Positions 6,085-12,792 of a stretch of DNA of 12,792 nucleotides are shown here, one piece after another. The DNA comes from JBAYVY01 sp041674345 (GTDB lineage: Bacteria; Planctomycetota; Phycisphaerae; Phycisphaerales; Zrk34). Position numbers and translations under genes: made by a program. Each line of letters starts with the position of its first letter. Positions within the stretch are counted from its first letter, which is position 1. The stretch lies in NCBI GenBank assembly GCA_041674345.1, contig JBAYVY010000061.1, positions 1 through 12,792 of the forward strand, written 5' to 3'. The notes below the pieces were generated by a model. That model was not told where the DNA came from and did no database searches. It saw only the letters and a program-made list of their open reading frames with translations.

Positions 6085-8244
6085 TCATTTTGATTCGGCG
6101 ACAACCATGATGTGCGTATCCATCCGCGGAACGATGACATGGGTGTAACCGTCACGATAACGCTGTGTCAGGGTCTTATGATCCGGCGCGGTGTATATTT
6201 TCCCGAAGCGGCCGCGCAGCCGAACTTTAATATCGAAAACCGGCGCGAGGTCTTCTCGCATTCTCCCGAAGCTGGTAATGTAGTTTTCCCACGTCTGCCG
6301 GGTCATCGGCGGATAGCCCTGCGGCGTGGGCGAGTTCAACAAATGCACGACCAGTCGATTCGGATCGCTCTGCTGATAGACGGTGGGATGCACCTGGAGC
6401 AGACTATCCACCTGCACGGGCGGCGATTGCTCGCCGGCGGCCCATCGCACGGCGTTGGTCATCAGCCGGCGGACGAAGGTCCAGGTCCAGTGGCCGGCGT
6501 ATTGGAAGCCGAGGTTGGCGGCGATATACACCACGCGCCCCTTGCCGAAAGTTCGCGTCGTCATCATCGGCCACTGACGACCGGGCTGTTGATACATTTC
6601 CGACAAGACCGATTTGACGCCCTTATCAGCTTCCACGCGGAACATCGCGCCGGGATAGGGCAAATCGTATCCTTCGGGCCTGCCCCGGCGAAAAGCGGGC
6701 ACGACTTCCTCGGCCCGCGTGTCACGAATGATCGGATCGTCGATGATCGGATGCCTGGCGAATTTGAGGAACTTGAACTTCATCGAGTTCGGCAGTTCTT
6801 TGCCGCCCAGCGTGGTGACCCACGACGGCAGTTCGGTCACATCGGGCATCGCGCCGCGATAATGCACGCCGAACAGATCGGCCAGGCCGAAGTCGCCGCG
6901 TTCGCTGCCGTCTTCGTTGCACAGACTGGTTCTGTAGCCGGCGACCAACCCGCCGCCCTTCCTGACGAAAGCGCGGAGTTTATCGGCCAGGGCATCGGGG
7001 ATGATGCCGATGTCCGGCAGCACGACGACGGCGTAGGGTGTCAGATCGTCGTTATCGAGATTGTGATCCGAGAGGCAGGTCTGCGGGATTTTTTCCTCGA
7101 GCAAAGCCATGACATTGCCGTACAGCGTGTAATCGGGGCCGTCCTTGTAACGATCTTTTTCGCAAAGTATTTTGGAACGTTCGGAATGACCAACAGCGAC
7201 ATACGACACAGGTTGGGCGTCGGTGAACCACGGGGCACGGGCCTGCAATTCCTCACCGACGATTTTCAACGATTGCGGGCAAGTCATGAGGGTGAAATTC
7301 GGTATGGCACCATTGGAGATGGAGATCATGGCGCGATCGCGCAGCTCGGCGGTGGTCAGCGAGATGGGATAGCTCGGCGCATATTGCGAAGCGGGAATGT
7401 AGAATTCAGCGGTTTTTCCAGAGTCATTACGCATCAATTGAAGGAACGGTGCCGGCCACTTCCAGTAGGCCTCGATCCAGACCTGGCTGGCGCCGTGAGC
7501 GCCGGACTCCCATGCGATATGGATCGGCAGGCCGGGCTTGACGGATCGGCCGGCTTGCACATAAACATCAAACGCTTGTTGCGTGGCCTGGTGCTTGTAG
7601 GTGACCCACAGTTTCCATGCTTCGGGGTCTTGGGAAGCGGAACGCGGCGCATCGTGGCCGGTGGCGGCTTTGAAGCCATCGCGGCAATAAGAACAGTAGC
7701 AGTCGGTTCGGACGTGTAGGCCGTCGAACCAGAAGCCGCCGATATCGTAGCGGCGGGTCAGATCGGACAGGTAGTCGCCCATGAATTCTCGGAACGGTGA
7801 GTTTTCGCAGACGCGTGGCATGGTGTCGGTGAGGTCTTTGCCATCGGCGTCTTTGTTGCGCCAGTCGGGGTGTTCGGTCCAGGCGCGGAGATCGCAATCG
7901 ACGGGGATGTAGGGCACGTATTGGATGCCGCGTTTGTCGCCGGCTTCGATCATTTCAGCCACTAAATCACGGGATTTGAGGGCGGGATGTTTCCAGCAGA
8001 CCGGCGAATCGTGCAGGGCGTACCATTGATGACGGGCATCGAAGATGGCGGTGGCGGCACCGGCCTCGGCGGCGCGGGCCATGAGGTCTTCGCCGAAGAT
8101 GCGCGCCAGTTCCAGACAACCCTGCGGGGTGTTCGGAATGGTCAGGTTATTGAAGACCCGACCATAGGGCCGAGTTGACCAGGCGAAGCGGTCGAGCGAG
8201 GGAGAATGGATTTTTTGAACGGTTTTTCGTTGGCGTTGTTTCAT
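6085..8244 (-). CDS. GHL6/GH42-like glycosidase homologue with amidotransferase-like domain, no signal peptide
   Basis: A 719-aa protein. ATG 8244-8242 is chosen because AGGA (8253-8250) lies 5 nt upstream; the open frame extends to 8370, but that extension is Arg/Ser-rich and has no good start signal. Residues 20-335 resemble a TIM barrel of the 'hypothetical glycosyl hydrolase' (GHL6-type) kind. Features are I-F-D69-A-R-H, G169-G-F-W-F-D174-G-L with Asp174 a candidate catalytic residue, and then C182-Y-C184-S-Y-C187, a cysteine trio typical of this group. Residues 355-600 look like the amidotransferase-like fold (beta-galactosidase trimerisation-like), with V-V-V-L-P-D-I and F-V-R-K-G-G-G-L-V. 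Residues 605-719 are a beta-rich tail. No signal peptide or membrane segment is visible, so it probably acts in the cytoplasm on imported oligosaccharides, unlike its exported neighbours. Substrate unknown. A GH29-like alpha-fucosidase relationship is an alternative I cannot exclude. Confidence 0.8.
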   Translation of the reverse strand: MKQRQRKTVQKIHSPSLDRFAWSTRPYGRVFNNLTIPNTPQGCLELARIFGEDLMARAAEAGAATAIFDARHQWYALHDSPVCWKHPALKSRDLVAEMIEAGDKRGIQYVPYIPVDCDLRAWTEHPDWRNKDADGKDLTDTMPRVCENSPFREFMGDYLSDLTRRYDIGGFWFDGLHVRTDCYCSYCRDGFKAATGHDAPRSASQDPEAWKLWVTYKHQATQQAFDVYVQAGRSVKPGLPIHIAWESGAHGASQVWIEAYWKWPAPFLQLMRNDSGKTAEFYIPASQYAPSYPISLTTAELRDRAMISISNGAIPNFTLMTCPQSLKIVGEELQARAPWFTDAQPVSYVAVGHSERSKILCEKDRYKDGPDYTLYGNVMALLEEKIPQTCLSDHNLDNDDLTPYAVVVLPDIGIIPDALADKLRAFVRKGGGLVAGYRTSLCNEDGSERGDFGLADLFGVHYRGAMPDVTELPSWVTTLGGKELPNSMKFKFLKFARHPIIDDPIIRDTRAEEVVPAFRRGRPEGYDLPYPGAMFRVEADKGVKSVLSEMYQQPGRQWPMMTTRTFGKGRVVYIAANLGFQYAGHWTWTFVRRLMTNAVRWAAGEQSPPVQVDSLLQVHPTVYQQSDPNRLVVHLLNSPTPQGYPPMTRQTWENYITSFGRMREDLAPVFDIKVRLRGRFGKIYTAPDHKTLTQRYRDGYTHVIVPRMDTHIMVVAESK

Positions 8245-8256
8245 GGTGTTCCTGAT

Positions 8257-8272
8257 ATTGCTGTTTCGCAAT
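8257..8272. repeat. Short inverted repeat next to the ribosome site
   Basis: ATTGC and GCAAT flank a 6-nt loop, immediately upstream of the AGGA ribosome site at 8253-8250. A stem here could affect translation start; a 5-bp stem may also be chance. Confidence 0.3.
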
Positions 8273-8288
8273 GTGATGAGTGATCTCG

Positions 8289-8303
8289 TAATTCGACGAA
8301 TTA
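8289..8303. promoter_or_regulatory. Perfect 15-bp palindrome, operator candidate
   Basis: TAATTCG-A-CGAATTA is an AT-rich, perfectly symmetric sequence lying 45-59 bp before the ATG at 8244. Its form suits a dimeric transcription factor. I cannot assign it to a regulator family. Confidence 0.45.
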
Positions 8304-8328
8304 ATGATGGATTTCCGTTCCGTACACA

Positions 8329-8347
8329 GGCGTCAGAACATGACGCC
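8329..8347. repeat. GC-rich stem-loop between the two glycosidase genes
   Basis: GGCGTCA and TGACGCC pair perfectly around a 5-nt loop, about 50 nt after the stop codon of the 1334-aa gene. No T-run follows on either strand, so it is not a standard intrinsic terminator; it may stabilise the 3' end of a processed upstream message. Confidence 0.45.
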
Positions 8348-8397
8348 GACCGGGCGGTGCGCCTGTTCACGGAAGTGGATTTATTTTATCACAGTTT

Positions 8398-11300
8398 TCA
8401 GTCGTCCAACAGGATGCCGGGCCACTGTTCGGGGTTTGCGAACGGTTCGGAGCCGGGTGTTTCGGTGTTGACCAACCCGCCTTTGCGTCCGTCGCCGTCG
8501 TTGTCATTGACCATCAAACCGAAGCGGGAGAAGCTGTTTTTTTCGAGCCGGAGCGGGGCGATCAGGCGGCGAGGGAAGACCAGCTCATAAACATAACCGT
8601 CGGAGGTCATTGTGACTTCGGCCTTGACGTCCGGTTCGACCCTGTTGGGTTTGGGCGCGTCGAGTCCGCCGGCGATTTGCTGTTCCGGGGCGGCCTGTCG
8701 ATAAACCCTGGCCTGGCCGGTGTCGGCATCGCGTGAGACGGTGTAGCTGTAATCGTTGGTATCGAAAGTGCCTTTGATCTTGCGGACGGCGTTATCGCCC
8801 AACGTATCGAAGTATATCTGGATACCGTCGAAGGCCCAGTCACCTCCGTGGTTGTCACCTTTGGGGAAGAAGGGCTTGTCATCCACGACTTTCACGCAGA
8901 GATAGAGGTTGTCCGCGTCCCAGGCCATTTTGCATTCGGCATCCAGATCGCCTGAGTAACCGGCCTTGAAACTGAGCGGAGCGGATACGGTGCCGGGAAC
9001 TGTTTTGTATGCCTGGCGATTGGTCAACTTGATGACCGGAATGTCATTCCATTGGTCAAGTTCGCCGATGACGGACAGGGGCGATTTACGATGGGTGACG
9101 GCGAACGCCCGCAGGGCGAAATCCTTCTTCAGCGTATCGGCCTTGAATTCGCTGACTTCGACCGGGACGGATACCTTGGCGATCCGGTCAGTGGGCAACG
9201 GATCGGCGAGGGAAATGTCCATCCGCGTTGATGCGTTTTCAGCCAGTTCCAGTTTTTGCGTTTTGCCCCCGATGGTAACAGTGCCCACGAAGGGGCGGCT
9301 CAATCGGTTGGCGAGGGTGATTCCGGCTTTGTCGCGTGATTCGAGTTGCATGTCCAGCGCGAGCGCGAAGTCGCCGCTGCCTGTCAGAACGGCTCCGCTG
9401 ATCGCCTGGCAAAGGCGATCAAGGTCGCCCGGCTTTCCGCGGATGAACAGGGGGAACGGCGTGACGGGCACATCATATGTTCCGTCTTTACTTTTAGCGG
9501 CGGTCAGTTGGTTTTCCATGAGGTCGATGAACCGCGGTTCCATGCCGGTGAACTTGATCTTTGCGATGGGGCTTGGTTCGAGGCCGCGGTCCACATTCGG
9601 AATACTGGACCACAAGGCGGCGACGGGTGTGCCTGTTCCGTCGTCGAAAACATAAGCGCGGCAATTCACCGCGAATCGGATGTCTTTTTTGAAGACGGAG
9701 TTTCCAAGCAGGCGTGCAAGGGTGTTGGGTATTTTTTGCAGGGCGAGCGGCGCCATGTGATAGTCGATATCCATTTTGCCGCACCAGCCGTTGAACTGTT
9801 TGACGCGGTCGCCGTATTTGATTCCGACCAGCCAGCTTCTGGCGAAATAGGCGGCACTGATGCGTTCGCCCCAGCCCAGATGATAGGTGGGCGTACCGGC
9901 GCGCCAATGGTCCATCGAGCAACCTTTGTAGGGGGTCAGCCCCCATTGCGGGATGTTGGCGGGCGAGTGGTAGATGCCCTCGTTCCAGTAGATCGGCGTC
10001 CGGGTATAGCCGTGTTTTTTCAGCACTTCCAGAAGCAATTGCGTATCGGCGTCCAAATCGGGGTCTTCGGGAGTTTGGCGATAAGGGTGAACGGCGATGC
10101 CGTCGAACTTGACATCGGGGGCCAGTTTCGCGGCTTCCGCCAGCCACTCGTCGATGTTGCGGATGCCGCCGTTGGGGAACATGTTGGCGGGGCCGCCGTC
10201 GAGGAACGCTCTTTTCGACGGGTCGGCGCGTTTGACTCCCCGGTAGGTGGCGATCAGCAATTGAGTGAAACCAGCATTGTCGCGGTCGGCCAGCACCTTG
10301 AATACCGATGCGCTGTTTTCGGCATTGAGGAACCATGCGTCGATCCAGGGATAGGCCAGGGTCATTTCATATGAGACCCTTTCCACGTCGTCACGGAGTT
10401 TGTCGCTATAGGATTCGGTTTTACACCTTGCGAAAACATCAGCGCGATCTTTCTTGAGTTGGCCTTCTCCTGTCGGCCCATAGCCGATGGTGCCGCAGGC
10501 GGTGTCCACGATGCCGTAGCGTTTGTTCAAGGCCACGATGTCCTGTCGCGAGTTGTAACTGGTGGAACCGATTCCCAGATAACGACGGCGCGCGGCCAAT
10601 GCTTCGGAGCGGCAAAAAGAACCCATATCCGCACTGAAAAGCATGCGGTGTTTGAAGTCCCGCGGCGCGGGGTCCATCACCGCCAGACGATGGAAGTCGC
10701 TCTTTTGGACGCCGCTCGCCAGTGTGAAATCGGTTCGCAGCACGAAAACACCCATGCCGATTTCGCCGTCCAGCGGCAGTTCCAGCACGGCGTCACCCCT
10801 CGCGTCAGTTTTGAATTCAATGACACCCTGCCAGAGGGTATGGTAGAAAATATCCTCCACGGAACAGGACACGGAACCCTGCGTGTCCGCCGCGGCGGTG
10901 ATGCGCAGACGCGCATGAAGGGGCTGTGACGATGGGAGGAAATTGTCGGGATCGGCGGTCAGGAGGATCGAGTCCACCGCCGGTTCGGCATAATCGGTGG
11001 CGGCTTCGCCTTCTTCCAGTTGGAGGCCGTCAATCCAGGTGTGCGCCACGTCCTGATCTGACTGGTTGCGGGCGCGGAACACGAGGATGGCGGCGGCATT
11101 GGGGGCGGTGAAAGAGCCGGTGTATCTTTTCCATTCCCCGTCGGGGCCGAACCCTCGCATGGAGGGAAACTTCATCCATTCACCTGTGACGCAGGCCACG
11201 TCGATCCATTGTTTGGGCGCGTCGGTCCTGGCGTAAAAGCTGAATGTGTACTTGTGCCCCGGAACGGTTGGAACCGTGAATGTCGAAAGCGAACTGGGCT

Positions 11301-12402
11301 GGGGGTAGTCTTTCCATGCGGTGATGCGAAGACTGCGATGTCCGAATTTCGACGTGGTGTCGTCGGTGTCGTAAACCTGGCGATCCGCGCCGGGCCACGT
11401 TCCCCAGATGAGTACGCCGTTGTCGTAATAATGAAGACCGGCCTCGAATGAGGAGTTCTGGAGCAGATTCCGGCTGGAAGAAAAGTCCGGGATGTGCATC
11501 CGGTTTTCCTTCCAGAAATTGATCCCGGCAAAGCTGTCGGAAGTCGTCAGCGCGTCCGGTGAGGTGTTGCGGATGTCGAGTTTGAGCCGGGTGGAACCAT
11601 CGGCGGCCGGCCAGATTCGGATCACGGCGTTGTACTTGTGCGGGATTCCCTTGTCCCCGGCTTTCCTGTGTTCCTTGATATATATTTGGTGGCTTTGCGG
11701 GATGTCGAAAGAAATGGTTTTTTCGGGGTGATCTGGAAACAGGACTATTTTCCCGGTGAAAGTTCCTTCAAAAAGCGTTTTGTCACCGGGCGACGCATCG
11801 TCGGCGGAGAAGGAAACGGCCTTGTCACCAAGCATCATCTTCATTCCCGCGATTCTGTCGTAGGCGGAGAAGGTGATGAACAGGCCGCTGTCGGTGAGTT
11901 TGCCGCCGGCGGGCATGTCGCAGGAATAATCCAATTCGATCAGGCCGTCGTCGAGGAGTCGCGCCTTGCTGGTGTAAGTGGAATCATTCTCGGCCAGTGC
12001 CTGAAACTTGCGCGTTGCGGTGATCGACTTCGCGGCCTGATCGAGTCGCAAATCGGGGGTCGAGTTGTTGAAGGGATGACCCCAACCGGCCGGGGTGCTG
12101 CCCCAATAGGAAAAAGAAGCGAGGGGCAGGCCCTGCGTGGTGAGTCGCAGTATGGCTCCCTCATTGCCGGCGGGGGCGAAGAGCATGTTGTCGCCGCAGA
12201 CGAATGCGTATTGCCTGCCTGTCTCGCCCGCCCAAGGGGTGCCTTTTCCAAGGTTGGTTTCGCGCAATTCCGGCACGGCACGCACCACCTCCCGCACGGC
12301 GAACGGCGCGGGCGGATTCACGAGCGCCGGCTCCTGCCGGGCGACCACAGCGCAACCCACGATGATGAACGTCGGAAAAAGAACGGCATGCGAGAGTTTC
12401 AT
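8398..12402 (-). CDS. Exported (probable lipoprotein) multimodular glycosidase-like protein with CBM4/9- and CBM9-like modules
   Basis: A 1334-aa protein. The N-terminus is short and hydrophobic with I14-V-G-C17, which fits a lipobox and suggests a lipid-anchored protein; ordinary cleavage after V-V-A21 is the alternative. Apparent modules: beta-sandwich (25-305); CBM4/9-like domain (312-472) beginning N-L-L-Q-N-S-S-F-E and ending H-T-W-I-D-G-L-Q-L-E; Ig-like segment (478-578); a probable alpha/beta barrel (585-900); beta-sandwich (905-1105); CBM9-like domain (1110-1334). The last has W-D-A-D-N-L-Y-L and a calcium-loop-like D1300-N-D-G-D-G. In the barrel, N693-A-E695 and W-N-E808 are spaced like the acid/base and nucleophile of clan GH-A enzymes, and V-H-P-Y at 771-774 is also typical. 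I cannot place it in a numbered family (GH39-like at best). It follows the upstream gene by 15 nt with only a weak ribosome site, implying one operon. Substrate unknown. Confidence 0.82.
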   Translation of the reverse strand: MKLSHAVLFPTFIIVGCAVVARQEPALVNPPAPFAVREVVRAVPELRETNLGKGTPWAGETGRQYAFVCGDNMLFAPAGNEGAILRLTTQGLPLASFSYWGSTPAGWGHPFNNSTPDLRLDQAAKSITATRKFQALAENDSTYTSKARLLDDGLIELDYSCDMPAGGKLTDSGLFITFSAYDRIAGMKMMLGDKAVSFSADDASPGDKTLFEGTFTGKIVLFPDHPEKTISFDIPQSHQIYIKEHRKAGDKGIPHKYNAVIRIWPAADGSTRLKLDIRNTSPDALTTSDSFAGINFWKENRMHIPDFSSSRNLLQNSSFEAGLHYYDNGVLIWGTWPGADRQVYDTDDTTSKFGHRSLRITAWKDYPQPSSLSTFTVPTVPGHKYTFSFYARTDAPKQWIDVACVTGEWMKFPSMRGFGPDGEWKRYTGSFTAPNAAAILVFRARNQSDQDVAHTWIDGLQLEEGEAATDYAEPAVDSILLTADPDNFLPSSQPLHARLRITAAADTQGSVSCSVEDIFYHTLWQGVIEFKTDARGDAVLELPLDGEIGMGVFVLRTDFTLASGVQKSDFHRLAVMDPAPRDFKHRMLFSADMGSFCRSEALAARRRYLGIGSTSYNSRQDIVALNKRYGIVDTACGTIGYGPTGEGQLKKDRADVFARCKTESYSDKLRDDVERVSYEMTLAYPWIDAWFLNAENSASVFKVLADRDNAGFTQLLIATYRGVKRADPSKRAFLDGGPANMFPNGGIRNIDEWLAEAAKLAPDVKFDGIAVHPYRQTPEDPDLDADTQLLLEVLKKHGYTRTPIYWNEGIYHSPANIPQWGLTPYKGCSMDHWRAGTPTYHLGWGERISAAYFARSWLVGIKYGDRVKQFNGWCGKMDIDYHMAPLALQKIPNTLARLLGNSVFKKDIRFAVNCRAYVFDDGTGTPVAALWSSIPNVDRGLEPSPIAKIKFTGMEPRFIDLMENQLTAAKSKDGTYDVPVTPFPLFIRGKPGDLDRLCQAISGAVLTGSGDFALALDMQLESRDKAGITLANRLSRPFVGTVTIGGKTQKLELAENASTRMDISLADPLPTDRIAKVSVPVEVSEFKADTLKKDFALRAFAVTHRKSPLSVIGELDQWNDIPVIKLTNRQAYKTVPGTVSAPLSFKAGYSGDLDAECKMAWDADNLYLCVKVVDDKPFFPKGDNHGGDWAFDGIQIYFDTLGDNAVRKIKGTFDTNDYSYTVSRDADTGQARVYRQAAPEQQIAGGLDAPKPNRVEPDVKAEVTMTSDGYVYELVFPRRLIAPLRLEKNSFSRFGLMVNDNDGDGRKGGLVNTETPGSEPFANPEQWPGILLDD

Positions 12403-12417
12403 ATCGGGTGTCTCTTG

Positions 12418-12792
12418 TCAGTTGTTTTCGGGATAGTTGCCGATTTTTGAATGGAACGTCACCGTGACGGGCTTGCCCGCTTCGATATGGATGTCCTGCG
12501 AAAAGCCGGCACCACTGGCCATCACCCTGTTCTTCCCGTCCAGCCCCTTGCCCGGTTCAAGTTTGCCTCGTGAATCCCAGTGCAACGGACGGCCCACGGG
12601 ATCGAGTTGGGAGAAGTCGCCGTTCAGCAATTCAGCGCCCTGAACCGAGATGCCGCTGTAGGCGGACCACAGTTCCCGGGGCGGTGTGGAGTCACCGACG
12701 AATGCGATGGATACCTTGCCCGAAACCGTCGGAAGGAATGCGAACGTCACACTCCGCCATTTTCGGGTGATCGGCCCCATGACCAGCAGGTA
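12418..12792 (-). CDS. C-terminal end of a secreted-type beta-sandwich (CBM4/9-like) protein, truncated by window edge
   Basis: The last 124 residues of a longer protein; the frame is open to the window edge, entering as Y-L-L-V-M-G-P. The first part, W-R-S-V-T-F-A-F through V-S-G-K-V-S-I-A-F, looks like the end of one jelly-roll carbohydrate-binding-type domain. A new one seems to begin at L-L-N-G-D-F-S-Q and continue to F-S-Q-D-I-H-I-E-A-G-K-P-V-T-V. That second unit is only about 70 residues, roughly half a normal CBM4/9 domain, so it is either degenerate or a different small fold. The start, signal peptide and any catalytic domain are outside the window. The stop lies 15 nt before the 1334-aa gene, so the two are probably co-transcribed and share a glycan target. 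Precise function not determined. Confidence 0.75.
   Translation of the reverse strand, partial: YLLVMGPITRKWRSVTFAFLPTVSGKVSIAFVGDSTPPRELWSAYSGISVQGAELLNGDFSQLDPVGRPLHWDSRGKLEPGKGLDGKNRVMASGAGFSQDIHIEAGKPVTVTFHSKIGNYPENN

Larger units (their letters stand above)
8245..8397 (-). promoter_or_regulatory. Palindrome-rich intergenic region upstream of the 719-aa gene
   Basis: This 153-bp gap interrupts otherwise tight gene spacing (15 and 40 nt). It holds three perfect inverted repeats: 8329-8347 (7-bp arms, 5-nt loop), 8289-8303 (7-bp arms, 1-bp centre) and 8257-8272 (5-bp arms, 6-nt loop). A TAAAAT just past the upstream stop codon (in the TGATAAAATAAA segment near 8380-8392, minus strand) could be a -10 box, but no good -35 accompanies it. 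Likely an internal control region, either an operator or an RNA processing/attenuation site. Confidence 0.45.

Noticed and set aside
6112..7719. 535-codon plus-strand open frame opposite the 719-aa gene
   Set aside because: Long only because high-GC coding sequence leaves few stops on the opposite strand; the minus-strand protein has clear motifs, signals and spacing.
8329..8347. Rho-independent terminator
   Set aside because: The stem is good, but neither strand has a T-run after it.
8244..8370. 42-residue N-terminal extension of the 719-aa protein from ATG 8370
   Set aside because: It would include the inverted repeats, is basic without a hydrophobic stretch, and the ATG at 8244 has a clear AGGA ribosome site.
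9346..10374. 342-codon plus-strand open frame opposite the 1334-aa gene
   Set aside because: Antisense shadow; the minus-strand frame carries the barrel motifs and is continuous through this region.
1..12792. CRISPR arrays, insertion sequences, tRNA or rRNA genes
   Set aside because: No regularly spaced repeats, transposase motifs, terminal inverted repeats or RNA-gene signatures were seen on either strand.

Overview
All convincing genes lie on the minus strand, so the window is transcribed from high to low coordinates. It has moderately high GC, long genes for large modular secreted carbohydrate-active proteins, no SusC/SusD pair, and Shine-Dalgarno starts. This fits an environmental polysaccharide degrader of the PVC superphylum (Planctomycetota, Verrucomicrobiota, Lentisphaerota) or a similar lineage such as Hydrogenedentota. 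That is an inference from gene style; there is no rRNA or other phylogenetic marker here.

Layout in transcription order. (1) 12792-12418: the 3' end of a secreted-type beta-sandwich protein, running off the right edge. (2) 12402-8398: a 1334-aa exported protein, probably a lipoprotein, with a CBM4/9-like module, a probable TIM-barrel glycosidase core and a C-terminal CBM9-like module. (3) 8397-8245: a 153-bp gap with three perfect inverted repeats. (4) 8244-6085: a 719-aa protein without signal peptide that resembles the uncharacterised GHL6-type/GH42-like barrels followed by a glutamine-amidotransferase-like (beta-galactosidase trimerisation-like) domain. (5) 6044-945: a 1699-aa secreted GH2-like giant with a LamG-like N-terminus, a GH2 core, two amidotransferase-like Rossmann domains and a second GH2-type jelly roll at the C-terminus. 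(6) 944-604: an intergenic region with hairpins and a 15-bp direct repeat. (7) 603-1: a separate unit with a strong sigma70-type promoter, a palindromic operator candidate, a stand-alone B12-binding mutase subunit, and the overlapping start of a MeaB-like GTPase chaperone gene.

The first four genes look like a polysaccharide-utilisation operon. Exported proteins bind and trim a glycan outside the cytoplasm, and a cytoplasmic or non-classically located glycosidase-like enzyme may finish the oligosaccharides. The substrate cannot be read from the sequence. The B12 unit belongs to acyl-CoA mutase (methylmalonyl-CoA type) metabolism and has its own promoter. A metabolic link, for example deoxy-sugar breakdown feeding propionyl-CoA, is possible but only conjectural.

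The most interesting points are: the GH2-like barrel lacks the Asn-Glu acid/base at the canonical place while keeping the nucleophile-type Glu; the 1334-aa protein's barrel fits no family I can name; both larger intergenic regions are rich in palindromes; and synonymous codon choice changes sharply inside the window, with G-ending codons on the left and C-ending codons on the right.
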